A stretch of DNA of 47,622 bases. It comes from CAYNYI01 sp964401455. Lineage in GTDB: Bacteria > Fibrobacterota > OXYB2-FULL-49-7 > CAYNYI01. The DNA is taken from contig CAYNYI010000007.1 in the NCBI GenBank assembly GCA_964401455.1, positions 1 to 47,622 on the forward strand, in the 5' to 3' direction. Below, in pieces: positions 1-8,385 of this stretch. A program made the translations under genes and the position numbers. How positions within the stretch are numbered: position 1 is the stretch's first letter; every line of letters begins with the position of its first letter. Under the pieces are notes generated by a model. It had not been told where the DNA came from. It searched no databases and saw only the letters and a program-made list of their open reading frames with translations.

Positions 1-1028
1 ATGAATGGGCGGAAGGTATTAAAAAGCGTGAAGAGTCGGTTCTTAAAAAACTTTCCCCGAAGATTGCCTCATCTGTGCAAAGGCATAGGTTTATACAATA
101 TCTTTTTTATTCGCAATGGCATAAACTCAGAGATTACGCCTCGGAAAAAGACATTCTGATAATGGGAGATCTTCCGATATTTGTTTCGTATGATTCTTCG
201 GATGTATGGGGCAATCAGGACCTTTTCAAGATGGATGCAGAAGGCAAGCCCGAAAAAGTGGCCGGGGTTCCTCCGGATTATTTTTCCGAAACGGGTCAGC
301 TCTGGGGAAATCCGGTATATAACTGGGAAAAAATGATGAATAACCGTTTTAAATGGTGGAAAAGCCGTTTCGGGGTTTTGTCTAATATTGTCGATTTGTT
401 AAGGATTGACCACTTCAGGGGGTTCAGGGCTACCTGGGAAGTCCCCGCGTCCGCCGAAACCGCTATTGAGGGTGAATGGGTACGTACACCGGGAGACGAA
501 TTTTTCAGCGAAATAACAAATGCCTATCCGAATATTGACATTATCGCAGAGGATCTTGGAACAATAACAAAGGATGTCCGGCAGCTCATGAAAAAATTCG
601 GATTCCCGGGAATGAAGGTTATGCATTTTGCTTTTTCAGGCGGCGAATTCGAGTGTCCGTTTTATCAGCCGCATACATACGAAAGAAATTGTCTTGCTTA
701 TACCGGAACACATGATAATGATACAACGGCCGGTTGGCTCATGCATGTAAAGGCCAATGATCCGGACACCTACAGACGGGTTCGTGAGTACCTTAAAACA
801 AATGAAGAGATCCCCGTCGGACCGATGGTAGACTCTTTGCACTCTTCCGAGGCCGGCATTACTGTGGCGCCGTTCCAGGATTATCTGGAACTTTCATCGG
901 AGGCGCGAATGAATGTTCCGGGGACCACTTCTATCTCAAACTGGTCCTGGAGGTGTAAAAAAGAGGACATTTCTGATTCTAATGCTGCGCTCATAAGGGA
1001 GCGTCTTGTAAGTGCCGGCAGGGTTTGA
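1..1028 (+). CDS. malQ: 4-alpha-glucanotransferase (amylomaltase), 5' truncated by window edge
   Basis: This is the C-terminal two thirds of a GH77 amylomaltase, which transfers alpha-1,4-glucan segments between maltodextrins in the cytoplasm. The reading frame is open from base 3, so the gene begins outside the window. The visible part carries the family signatures in order: MGDLPIFV, the nucleophile region RIDHFRGF, the acid/base region AEDLG, and YTGTHDNDTT. It ends at a TGA at 1026-1028. The next genes are a phosphofructokinase and a hexose epimerase, which fits glycogen or maltodextrin breakdown feeding glycolysis. Family identity is secure; nothing can be said about its start or promoter. 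Confidence 0.95.
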   Translation, partial: EWAEGIKKREESVLKKLSPKIASSVQRHRFIQYLFYSQWHKLRDYASEKDILIMGDLPIFVSYDSSDVWGNQDLFKMDAEGKPEKVAGVPPDYFSETGQLWGNPVYNWEKMMNNRFKWWKSRFGVLSNIVDLLRIDHFRGFRATWEVPASAETAIEGEWVRTPGDEFFSEITNAYPNIDIIAEDLGTITKDVRQLMKKFGFPGMKVMHFAFSGGEFECPFYQPHTYERNCLAYTGTHDNDTTAGWLMHVKANDPDTYRRVREYLKTNEEIPVGPMVDSLHSSEAGITVAPFQDYLELSSEARMNVPGTTSISNWSWRCKKEDISDSNAALIRERLVSAGRV

Positions 1029-1042
1029 CAGTACCGATTTGC

Positions 1043-1071
1043 TTGATTGAAAACTATAATACTCTTATATT
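1043..1071 (+). promoter_or_regulatory. candidate promoter for the pfk operon
   Basis: A TTGATT box (1043-1048) and a TATATT box (1066-1071) are separated by 17 bases. They sit in the 88-base gap between malQ and the phosphofructokinase gene. No hairpin terminator is visible after malQ, so read-through from malQ is also possible. This is pattern matching only. Confidence 0.4.
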
Positions 1072-1116
1072 ATCTGCATGATTAAAAATGTTTTAACCAT
1101 TAATAAGGAGTAAAGA

Positions 1117-2322
1117 ATGTCTTTGAAGGGAAATCTGATAATAGGTCAGTCCGGAGGGCCTACCTGCGTAATAAATGCCAGCCTTGCCGGAGTTATTTCG
1201 GAGGCAAAGAAAAACCCTGATATCGGGAAAATTTACGGGATGAATTTCGCCATACAGGGTGTCCTGGGCGGCCAGCTTATTGATTTAACTGATTCTTCCG
1301 ACGATTTTCTGGAAAAGCTGAAAAGAACTCCTTCTTCAGCACTCGGGTCCTCAAGACTGAAACTGCAGGAAAGTCATTTTCCCATAATACTTGAAACTCT
1401 TAAGAACCATGACATCAGGTATTTCCATATGATCGGCGGTAATGACAGCATGGATACAATCCACAGGGTTGAAAAGTACTGCAAAGAGCAGGGTTATGAA
1501 CTTAGAGGAGTAGGGGTCCCGAAAACTGTGGACAATGATCTTTTCGGAACAGACCATACTCCGGGATTTCCTTCCGCTGCGCGATATACTGCTCTTAGTG
1601 TCATGCAAAGCGGTATTCTGGCCAGAGATATGCAGAAAGTCGATAGCTATGTAATTTATCAGTCAATCGGCCGTGATGCCGGATGGCTCGCTGCTTCCGC
1701 CGCGATGGCAAAAAAATCTGAAGAAGATGCTCCTCATATACTTCTTCTTCCCGAGAGGCCCCTCAATAAAGAAAAGTTTATCGCGAAAGTAAAAGAAGTG
1801 TATGAGAAAGTGGGCTGGGTGTCTATCGCCTGCGGAGAAGGCGCGGTATGGGAAGACGGGACTCCGGTTTCCGCATCCGAAACAAAAGATAAATTCGGTA
1901 ATGTTGAATTCGGAGCCATGGGTGGCTCTTCGGTTGCTCTGAATATACATAAACTAATAAAGAGCCATTTTCCGGACTGGAGAGGCGAGTTCCAGATAAC
2001 CGAATCTCTTCCTATGTGCGGAGCGGACAGGTCTCCGGAGATTGATATAGAGGAAGGCTTCAGCCTCGGAGAAGAAGCTGTCAGACTCGCGTCTGCCGGA
2101 GAGAGCGGTGTTATGGCTACACTTATAAGGGAAAGCGATTCTCCTTATGTAACTAAAATGGGAACGATCCCTCTTGACAGGGTCGCTAATGAGACAAAAC
2201 CGATACCGGATGAAATGCTGTCGGAAGACGGTTTTATGGTAAATGAGAAGTTTGTAGAATATATGAGACCTCTTATAGGAAAACTTCCCGAATATACAAG
2301 GATAGAGAAGAAATTTGTCTGA
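1117..2322 (+). CDS. 6-phosphofructokinase, probably pyrophosphate-dependent
   Basis: This 401-residue PfkA-superfamily enzyme phosphorylates fructose 6-phosphate in glycolysis. The phosphate-donor site reads GGND (residues 107-110) and the catalytic loop PKTVDND (135-141). In this family an Asp at the end of the first motif and a Lys before T-V/I-D-N-D are typical of pyrophosphate users, whereas ATP users have Gly in both places. I therefore infer PPi as donor, which would make the step reversible and save ATP. IGRDAGWLA follows as expected. AAGGAG lies just before the ATG. It is the first gene of a tightly spaced set with the epimerase, DUF362 and polyferredoxin genes. Confidence 0.9.
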   Translation: MSLKGNLIIGQSGGPTCVINASLAGVISEAKKNPDIGKIYGMNFAIQGVLGGQLIDLTDSSDDFLEKLKRTPSSALGSSRLKLQESHFPIILETLKNHDIRYFHMIGGNDSMDTIHRVEKYCKEQGYELRGVGVPKTVDNDLFGTDHTPGFPSAARYTALSVMQSGILARDMQKVDSYVIYQSIGRDAGWLAASAAMAKKSEEDAPHILLLPERPLNKEKFIAKVKEVYEKVGWVSIACGEGAVWEDGTPVSASETKDKFGNVEFGAMGGSSVALNIHKLIKSHFPDWRGEFQITESLPMCGADRSPEIDIEEGFSLGEEAVRLASAGESGVMATLIRESDSPYVTKMGTIPLDRVANETKPIPDEMLSEDGFMVNEKFVEYMRPLIGKLPEYTRIEKKFV

Positions 2323-2339
2323 AAAAACCGGAGGAAAAA

Positions 2340-3302
2340 ATGTCATACAGTGTAATGGAAAACTATAAACCGGGTATCGACAGACTTCAGGATACTGAGG
2401 TCGGCAGTTCTGTTTTAATAAAAAAATTAGGCGCCGAGGTAATAAGTTATAAAATTAAGTCTCCTTCCGGAGAGGATATCCCTCTTATGTGGAACGACGG
2501 TCTTACAGAACCGCCGTCAGCCGAAGACTGGAAAGGTCATGCCACGGTCCTGTTTCCCATTGTCGGAGGTCTGAAGGAGAATAAAAGCATCTATAAGGGT
2601 AAACCGATAACCATGCCGTCAAATCACGGCTTTGCAAGGAAAACCGAGCTTGAAACAGAATCCGTGAATGAGGAAGGGGAAGCATCCATAACATATGTGC
2701 TTCGATCTTCTTCTGAAACCCGGAAATATTATCCTTTTGATTTTGTTTTTCTCCTTAAATACGCGCTTCGCGGAGATAAACTTGAAGCGTCTTTTACCGT
2801 AAGAAATACAGGCACCGGGGACCTTCCATGCCAATTCGGTTGGCATCCCGGTTTCAGCTGTTCTTTCGGTGCTGGCGGTAAAAAAGAGGACTGCCAGGTG
2901 CTTTTTAACGAAACCTCAGCGGTACATTACGGAGTGCTGCCGCCGGGTAACGATTCGTTTCTTACCGGAGAAAAGGAGGAAGTAAGGCTCGGGGGGGCTT
3001 ATAAATGGACAGAAAGCGGTCTTGATGCCACATACATGTTTGACATTCCCGAAGAATCGGCGAGGACATGTACTCTTTTTAACCCTCTTGTTAAAAGAGG
3101 AGTAAGGGTTGTTTTTCATGACTTTCCTCAGCTCGGCCTGTGGGCAAATCCCGGCCAGAATTATATATGCGTGGAACCGTGGCAGGGTATGGATGACCAC
3201 GACAGGCAGGAAGCATTCGAGGATAAAGTCGGCATGATTTTTATAAAGGCCGGTGACGAAGTTTGTAAAAAAGCAGAGATCGCTCCGGTTTTCAGTCTTT
3301 AG
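2340..3302 (+). CDS. aldose 1-epimerase family protein (GalM/LacX type)
   Basis: The 320-residue product belongs to the GalM-like epimerases, which interconvert alpha and beta anomers of sugars or sugar phosphates. Visible signatures are MPSNHGFAR with the conserved His, FGWHPGF with the second His, and YICVEPWQG near the C-terminus, which carries the Glu base. This combination resembles the LacX/YihR-like branch more than classical galactose mutarotase, so the exact sugar is unknown. The start has GGAGG a few bases upstream and lies 17 bases after the phosphofructokinase stop. There is no signal peptide, so it is cytoplasmic. Confidence 0.85.
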   Translation: MSYSVMENYKPGIDRLQDTEVGSSVLIKKLGAEVISYKIKSPSGEDIPLMWNDGLTEPPSAEDWKGHATVLFPIVGGLKENKSIYKGKPITMPSNHGFARKTELETESVNEEGEASITYVLRSSSETRKYYPFDFVFLLKYALRGDKLEASFTVRNTGTGDLPCQFGWHPGFSCSFGAGGKKEDCQVLFNETSAVHYGVLPPGNDSFLTGEKEEVRLGGAYKWTESGLDATYMFDIPEESARTCTLFNPLVKRGVRVVFHDFPQLGLWANPGQNYICVEPWQGMDDHDRQEAFEDKVGMIFIKAGDEVCKKAEIAPVFSL

Positions 3303-3311
3303 GAGGTTTTT

Positions 3312-4208
3312 ATGGACAGAAGAACATTTCTTAAGGCTTCCGCCGTATCGGCCGCTGCGGCTGCCGCCGGAATTGCTGCGGAGAGAGTAAGCCGCGTCTA
3401 TGATTATAAGGGGAGCGATGCTTATACGGTTGTTAAGAGGCTTGTTAAAGAAAACAGCCTGTTGAACGGGGTTATTCGGTCCGGTTCACGTGTTCTTATT
3501 AAACCGAATATGAGTTTTTCAAACCGGCCGGAAGAGGGTACCACTACGCATCCCGGCGTTGTAAAAGCCGTTGCGGAAATGTGCCTGGATGCGGGTGCAA
3601 AAACCATTGTTATCTTTGATAATGTTTTGCGCAATGAGAAGCTGTGCCGAAAAAATACCGGAATAGAGGACGCTGTTTCCGGAATGAGCGGTGTTCATAT
3701 ACTCATCACCGATCGAAAATCGGATTTCAGAGATGTTAAGGTTGAAAGAGCAAAGGCGCTTACGGAAACGGAAGTCTGTCAGGAGTTTTTTAAAGCGGAT
3801 GCCTTTATTAATCTTCCCACCGCGAAGTCGCATTCCGCGGCCGATGTTTCTCTCGGAATGAAAAATCTTATGGGCGTTCTTCGCCGGAGAAAGCGTTTTC
3901 ATTTCGAATTTTCGAGTTTAAACGACGCCATTGCAGATCTCCCGCTGGCAGCCGCGCCGGCGCTTACCATAATCGATTGCAAATATGTTCTTCTGGACGG
4001 CGGTCCGGCAGGTCCGGGAAAAGTCCAGAAAGCGGACCGTTATACCGCTTCGAAGGATATCGCGGCGGTTGACGCATATACCGCTGAATTATTTCGGTGG
4101 AACGGCAGAAAACGCTCTGCTTCTGAAATCAGGCATATCGCGGCGGCGGGAGAAGCGGGTATTGGAAATATCGATACAAAAAAAATGGAAATAATTCATG
4201 GCACGTAA
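3312..4208 (+). CDS. DUF362 domain protein with Tat-type signal
   Basis: This 298-residue protein begins DRRTFLK followed by an Ala-rich hydrophobic stretch, a convincing twin-arginine export signal, so it is probably folded in the cytoplasm and exported. The body matches the DUF362 family, with the IKPNMSF block near residue 66 and the NLPTAKSHS and LGMKNLMGV blocks in the middle. The function of the domain is not established; it often occurs with ferredoxin domains. Here its stop overlaps the start of a polyferredoxin membrane protein by 11 bases, so the two are likely translated together and act in one exported redox unit. AGGAGG precedes the ATG. Confidence 0.85.
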   Translation: MDRRTFLKASAVSAAAAAAGIAAERVSRVYDYKGSDAYTVVKRLVKENSLLNGVIRSGSRVLIKPNMSFSNRPEEGTTTHPGVVKAVAEMCLDAGAKTIVIFDNVLRNEKLCRKNTGIEDAVSGMSGVHILITDRKSDFRDVKVERAKALTETEVCQEFFKADAFINLPTAKSHSAADVSLGMKNLMGVLRRRKRFHFEFSSLNDAIADLPLAAAPALTIIDCKYVLLDGGPAGPGKVQKADRYTASKDIAAVDAYTAELFRWNGRKRSASEIRHIAAAGEAGIGNIDTKKMEIIHGT

Positions 4209-5739
4209 ATATACCCGCATTTTCCAGATACTGTTTTTCTCGGTATTTGTATTTCTTATCGGGCTTTCATTTTATCCGAATCATGAATCTCTACCGCTTA
4301 ATATCTTTCTAAAACTTGATCCGCTTTTCTTTATTACAGCGTCTCTCGCGTCGCGGGAGCTTGTGCTTCCTCTTTCTGTTTCTCTTGGTCTTATTGTGAT
4401 TACCGTATTTCTGGGGCGGGTCTTCTGCGGCATGATGTGCCCTCTCGGCGCCTACCTTGATTTTATGTCGATTTTTTTCAGGAAAAGAAAAAGGAATGCT
4501 CCGAAAAACGGAAAATGGAAAAACTCCAAATATTTGGTTCTTGCCTTTCTAATTGTTTCTTCTACGGCCGGAGTTATGCTTTTTCAGTATTTTGGTCCTC
4601 TTGCTATTTCCACGCGCACGGCCTCTTTCGCTATGTATCCGGTATTAAAGAACCTTTATTCTGATTTTTTTGATCTTCTTAAGGGGCCTTTGTCCGCAGC
4701 AGGTATAAGCGGAGCGGAATTTATAAGAATACAAAAGGTTTTTATTTTCGGAGGAGCGGGCGCTGTTTTTTATTTGGTACTCATAACAGCCGGAGAGTTT
4801 TTAGCACCACGCTTCTGGTGCAGGTATATATGTCCTACCGGTGCCCTTTTGGGACTTTTTTCCGGCCGGGCATTTTACAGGCGCAGAGTAGTAGAGAACG
4901 GTTGTATTAACTGCAGGGCATGTTCGTCGATCTGTCCGACGGGCGCTATTCCTCCGGAAGAACCGGATAATACGGAGGTCCGGGAATGTATCCTTTGCGG
5001 AAAATGCATTGACGCATGCAGCCGCGGATATAATAAAATAAATTTCGGAATACCCGAAAACAAATCCGCAGGACCTCTTCCGGACCGTAGGACTTTTCTT
5101 AAATCCGGAGCGGCCGCCGCGGTTTTTTCGTTGGCCGCGCGCCCTTTCCCGTCTCCTTCGCAAAAGGAAGGAATGCTTGTGCGTCCGCCAGGATCACTTA
5201 CAGAGAACAAGTTTAAAGCCGAATGCATGCGCTGCGGGGAATGTGTCAGGGCTTGTAGCACAAAGGTCTTGCAGCCGTCTGTTTCCGGGGGGCTTACCGG
5301 GCTCTGGCTGCCTGAGATGTTTTTCAGGAAGGCCGGGTGTGACGCCGAGTGTAATATTTGCGGGCACGTTTGTCCGTCAGGCGCGATAAGACCTCTTGAT
5401 TCAAAAGAAAAGAGTTATGCCAAAATCGGTACGGCTTTTGTCGACAGCGACAGGTGTGTAGCCTATGCGGAGGGGAAATATTGCCTTATGTGTGATGAGG
5501 TTTGCCCATACGGGGCGATTTTTCCGGAAAAACTCGGTGAGGGAGAAAATGAAAGGCGCGTTCCTGTTATAAGCCGGGAGCTGTGTATAGGATGCGGGAT
5601 GTGTGAATGGGCTTGCCCGGTTGAGGGAGAGGCTGCTATAAGGGTTTATAACACCGGTGAAGAGCGGAGAGATGAAGGCAGCTATGTTGATGCTTACCGG
5701 AAGAAACTCAGAGAAAACCCGCCAAGTTCTGATTATTAA
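4198..5739 (+). CDS. NapH/NapG-like polyferredoxin membrane fusion protein
   Basis: The first 220 residues of this 513-residue protein look like NapH/MauN: several membrane helices plus the loops FCGMMCP (77-82) and CRYICP (208-213). Two 4Fe-4S motifs follow at about 236-247 and 264-275. A second twin-arginine motif, DRRTFLK (296-302), and an Ala-rich hydrophobic segment sit in the middle. After it come four more Cys clusters (343-354, 381-392, 420-436, 463-473), as in NapG/MauM. It therefore reads as NapH and NapG joined in one chain. In known systems these pass electrons from quinol to periplasmic acceptors. No terminal reductase is adjacent, so the acceptor is unknown; the overlapping DUF362 gene is the obvious partner. 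Confidence 0.85.
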   Translation: MARKYTRIFQILFFSVFVFLIGLSFYPNHESLPLNIFLKLDPLFFITASLASRELVLPLSVSLGLIVITVFLGRVFCGMMCPLGAYLDFMSIFFRKRKRNAPKNGKWKNSKYLVLAFLIVSSTAGVMLFQYFGPLAISTRTASFAMYPVLKNLYSDFFDLLKGPLSAAGISGAEFIRIQKVFIFGGAGAVFYLVLITAGEFLAPRFWCRYICPTGALLGLFSGRAFYRRRVVENGCINCRACSSICPTGAIPPEEPDNTEVRECILCGKCIDACSRGYNKINFGIPENKSAGPLPDRRTFLKSGAAAAVFSLAARPFPSPSQKEGMLVRPPGSLTENKFKAECMRCGECVRACSTKVLQPSVSGGLTGLWLPEMFFRKAGCDAECNICGHVCPSGAIRPLDSKEKSYAKIGTAFVDSDRCVAYAEGKYCLMCDEVCPYGAIFPEKLGEGENERRVPVISRELCIGCGMCEWACPVEGEAAIRVYNTGEERRDEGSYVDAYRKKLRENPPSSDY

Positions 5740-6147
5740 TGTATAGACGCCACAAAGATCAAGCCTGGTTTTTCTGTATATTTCGATAATGAATTTGGGT
5801 GCTCCTGCCGTAATGATTTTAATTCAAGAGCCGTTTACATAAGAATCTTTTAAAAGAAATCCGGTCTTAGGTGAGTAAGACTCCTGTTTTCTATGATATT
5901 CTTTAGCATGCTTATCGAAATTATTAATCTTGAATCCCGGTTGATCTCTATCGAGATTCATTAAATAACATAGCCCGGATTTGAATATCTGAACTTTTCT
6001 AAAGAAATTATTTGTATCAAAATTTTTGTGTTCATTTGGTAAATGGGTCCAGTTTAAAGGAGCAGGGTGTGGGATACCCACACAATTTGATACTAATTGA
6101 TTGATCATTGGGAAAACTTTCTAAATAATTGCTGAATAAAAATAACC
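5740..6147. other. AT-rich intergenic stretch without a convincing gene
   Basis: This gap is visibly poorer in G+C than its flanks. A minus-strand frame of 94 codons (6108-5824) is open across it, but it has no ribosome binding site, resembles no family I know, and has an uneven composition. Two small hairpins are present: GTCTTA/TAAGAC (5864-5881) and GTGTGGG/CCCACAC with a 3-base loop (6067-6083). Neither has a T-tract. It could hold decayed sequence or a small RNA; I cannot tell. Confidence 0.4.
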
Positions 6148-6177
6148 CCCCCCCTCTTCTAAAAAGAAGAGGGGGGG
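6148..6177 (-). terminator. rho-independent terminator of the histone-like gene
   Basis: A 13-bp perfect stem (6148-6160 with 6165-6177) closes a 4-base A loop. Its outer half is all G:C. Read on the minus strand it follows the H1-like gene and is trailed by a T-rich run (TTATTTTTATT). The C side has two extra C bases beyond the stem. Confidence 0.8.
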
Positions 6178-6203
6178 TATATCAGAAAGTTTCCTGTCAG
6201 GAA

Positions 6204-6518
6204 TTATTTCTTCTTTTTAGCTGCCTTTTTCTTTACAGCTTTCTTCTTGGTTGTTTTCTTTTTGACGGGCTTCTTGGCTGTTTTTTTCTTGGTTACTTTC
6301 TTGGTCGCTTTTTTCTTTGTTGCTGTTTTCTTCGTAACTTTTTTAGCTGCCTTTTTCTTTACAGCTTTCTTCTTGGTTGTTTTCTTTTTGACGGGCTTCT
6401 TGGCTGTTTTTTTCTTGGTTACTTTCTTGGTCGCTTTTTTCTTTGTTGTTTTAGGTGATGCTTTCTTAGCGACCTTTTTTCTTCCTGTTTTTTTTCTTAC
6501 TACTTTTTTAGCGGCCAT
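6204..6518 (-). CDS. lysine/alanine-rich histone H1-like DNA-binding protein
   Basis: The 104-residue product is almost entirely Lys, Ala, Thr, Val and Pro in KKxx/AKKP-style units, like the C-terminal tails of bacterial H1 homologues (Hc1, AlgP type). Such proteins bind DNA or RNA through charge and condense the nucleoid. It has no globular domain. Residues in the two halves are nearly the same because the DNA contains a 109-bp perfect duplication with a 126-bp (42-codon) period. AAGGAGGG precedes the ATG, which suggests strong translation. The gene is monocistronic with its own terminator. Confidence 0.85.
   Translation of the reverse strand: MAAKKVVRKKTGRKKVAKKASPKTTKKKATKKVTKKKTAKKPVKKKTTKKKAVKKKAAKKVTKKTATKKKATKKVTKKKTAKKPVKKKTTKKKAVKKKAAKKKK
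6214..6322. repeat. 109-bp perfect direct repeat, copy 1 (within H1-like gene)
   Basis: This stretch is identical base for base to 6340-6448. The period is 126 bases, so the reading frame is kept. Identity at every wobble position points to recent duplication or gene conversion. Confidence 0.95.
6340..6448. repeat. 109-bp perfect direct repeat, copy 2 (within H1-like gene)
   Basis: Second copy of the repeat described at 6214-6322. The 17 bases between the copies encode the non-repeated Val-Thr-Lys-Lys-Thr-Ala region of the protein. Confidence 0.95.
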
Positions 6519-6551
6519 GTGCCCTCCTTATTAATTTGAAAAACTCAAAAA

Positions 6552-6572
6552 AATTAATTCCATCAATTAATT
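6552..6572. repeat. AT-only inverted repeat upstream of the H1-like gene
   Basis: AATTAATT occurs twice (6552-6559 and 6565-6572) around CCATC, 34 bases before the H1-like start. Each arm is itself a palindrome. It could be a binding site for an AT-preferring regulator or simply part of an AT-rich promoter; I found no clear -35/-10 pair here. Confidence 0.3.
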
Positions 6573-6650
6573 CACACTTATATTAAATAAATTGATAAGG
6601 AGGCTAAAATCAAATATTTTTTGATTTTTGGAAATTTTTTTTCGATAGTT

Positions 6651-7106
6651 TTAATTCGAACCCGAACTCCCAAAACCGCCGTGTCCACGGGCCGTTTCAT
6701 TAATTTCGTCGGTCCGGACGGGTAAAGCTCTAATGACACTCGATAAAACAAGCTGCGCGATACGGTCTCCGAACTTTATTTCAACAGGCTCTTTAGAGAA
6801 GTTGAAAAGGATTATACGTATTTCTCCGCGGTAGTCAGCGTCAATCGTGCCGGGGCCGTTAAGGACTCCAATGCCTTTTTTCGCAGCGAGCCCGCTTCTG
6901 GCGCGCACCTGCAGCTCATACCCTTCCGGTATTTCCGCCGCGATAGAAGTGGAAACCATCTTGAATTCACCGGGGCCGAAAATAAAGTCATATTCCGAAG
7001 AGCGTATATCCATACCGGAAGCATGCAGAGAATGATATGCCGGGATATTTATTCCGGGACGGTCTGAAAGTATTTTGAATTTTACGGTTAATTCATTTTG
7101 TTTCAT
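6651..7106 (-). CDS. dut: deoxyuridine 5'-triphosphate nucleotidohydrolase (dUTPase)
   Basis: This is a trimeric-type dUTPase of 151 residues, the usual size, which hydrolyses dUTP to dUMP and pyrophosphate and keeps uracil out of DNA. The family motifs are present in order: a variant first motif (GMDIRS), RARSGLA, the uracil/sugar-binding GTIDADYRG, RIAQLV, and the flexible C-terminal arm RGHGGFGSSG. The ATG overlaps the end of the M16 peptidase gene by 14 bases with GAGAGG before it. It is the last gene of the long expression operon. Confidence 0.95.
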   Translation of the reverse strand: MKQNELTVKFKILSDRPGINIPAYHSLHASGMDIRSSEYDFIFGPGEFKMVSTSIAAEIPEGYELQVRARSGLAAKKGIGVLNGPGTIDADYRGEIRIILFNFSKEPVEIKFGDRIAQLVLSSVIRALPVRTDEINETARGHGGFGSSGSN

Positions 7107-8367
7107 GGATAGCCTCTCTTATCTCATCGGCGTTTAAACAGTCATTCTGAGGATGCAGGAACGCAGCGGATGCTTTAGAGGAAAAAAATTTTTCAGAAAG
7201 AGACCGGATATCCTCTGGGCGGACTGAGTAGAGTTCATCTATAATGTCATCAATAGTCCTGTGGTGTCCGTTATACAAAACGCCTTTGGCAATAAGTCCC
7301 ATTCTGTTTGTCATGTTCTCCGCAGAAAGAAGTGTTATTCCTTTTGCATAAGAGCGTACAAAGTCGAACTCTTCATCTGATATACGGTTGTCAATAAGAT
7401 CGCGCAGCTGTTCATTGATAAGCGAAATTACCTTAAGTGTATTTTCCGGAGCGCAGGCAAAATTTATCCCGAATATACCGGTTTCTCTGTATGCTTCGGT
7501 AAAAGAAAATATCGAATAGGCAAGACCGTTTTCTTCTCTTATCTTCTGGAAAAGCCTCGAACTCATGCTTTCCCCCAGAAGACAGTCGAGAAGAGAAGCG
7601 GCAGGCCGCTCGGGACTTCCGTATGAGATTCCGGGAAAGACAATACATAAATGAGACTGGCTTATTTCCTTTTCAGAGTTAATTATTTCACAGCGGGGAG
7701 AAGGTAAAACATTATCTCGCGGTGAGGAGCGAACGGGAAGCGCCGAAAAAGCCGACGAAAAATTTTTCTCTAATTCAGAGTGGCTTATGTTTCCCGCTGC
7801 GGAAATAACTGTGGGGGACTCAAGAAATAAATTTTTGAATTTAAAAAGGTCATCCCGATTAAGACCGTTCACGCTTTCAAGTGTTCCCGCTACAGGAGAT
7901 CCCAGACCGGTATCTCCCCAGAGTGCCATTCCGGCCAGGTCATGAATATAATCTTCCGGATTATCTTCTGCCGACCGGATCTCTTCACAGACGACTTTTT
8001 TTTCCTTTGAAAGTTCTGTGTCCGGAAATTCGGAATTAAAGATTATATCGCTTATTATTCCGGAAGCCGTCGGAAGGTTTTCGTCAACTGTTTTAGAATA
8101 AATACATACATTTTCGCGGCTTGTAAACGCGTTAATACTCCCGCCGGTGGCTTCGAGTTCTCTCGCGATTTCAAAAGCATTCCGCTTAGGAGTACCTTTG
8201 AAAAGCATGTGTTCGAATAGATGAGATATGCCCGCTTTGTCCCGGTCTTCGTCACGGGAACCTGTGTTAAACCAGGCCCCGCATGAGACTGTGCGCACAT
8301 GCGGGACCTGTTCTGATATCAGTTCTATACCGTTTCTGAGGGTCGTCCTGTTTATTTCCTGGTGCAT
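7093..8367 (-). CDS. M16 family zinc peptidase (processing-peptidase type)
   Basis: The 424-residue product has the inverted zinc site HLFEH in the N-terminal half with the downstream Glu region (KKVVCEEI), as in YmxG/PqqL-type M16B peptidases. These are single-domain-pair metalloproteases of about 410-430 residues, with an active N-terminal and an inactive C-terminal half. No signal peptide is visible, so it is probably cytoplasmic. An M16 gene just after pnp is a recurring arrangement in bacteria (as ymxG/mlpA near pnp in Bacillus), so the order supports the call. The substrate is unknown. Confidence 0.9.
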   Translation of the reverse strand: MHQEINRTTLRNGIELISEQVPHVRTVSCGAWFNTGSRDEDRDKAGISHLFEHMLFKGTPKRNAFEIARELEATGGSINAFTSRENVCIYSKTVDENLPTASGIISDIIFNSEFPDTELSKEKKVVCEEIRSAEDNPEDYIHDLAGMALWGDTGLGSPVAGTLESVNGLNRDDLFKFKNLFLESPTVISAAGNISHSELEKNFSSAFSALPVRSSPRDNVLPSPRCEIINSEKEISQSHLCIVFPGISYGSPERPAASLLDCLLGESMSSRLFQKIREENGLAYSIFSFTEAYRETGIFGINFACAPENTLKVISLINEQLRDLIDNRISDEEFDFVRSYAKGITLLSAENMTNRMGLIAKGVLYNGHHRTIDDIIDELYSVRPEDIRSLSEKFFSSKASAAFLHPQNDCLNADEIREAIHETK

Positions 8368-8385
8368 TTTTTATTGGACGGCCTT

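Noticed and set aside
1025..1060. TTGACA (1025-1030) with TATAAT (1055-1060) as a promoter
   Set aside because: Both boxes match consensus, but the spacing is 24 bases, too long for a normal sigma-70 promoter. A 17-base pair nearby (1043-1071) is the better candidate.
5824..6108. Minus-strand frame of 94 codons
   Set aside because: No ribosome binding site, no recognisable motif, AT-rich; kept only as a note in the intergenic entry.
6129..6534. Plus-strand frames encoding hydrophobic Phe/Leu-rich proteins (109 and 95 codons)
   Set aside because: They are the complement of the lysine-rich H1-like gene: AAA/AAG codons read in reverse give Phe and Leu. The minus-strand gene has the ribosome binding site and terminator.
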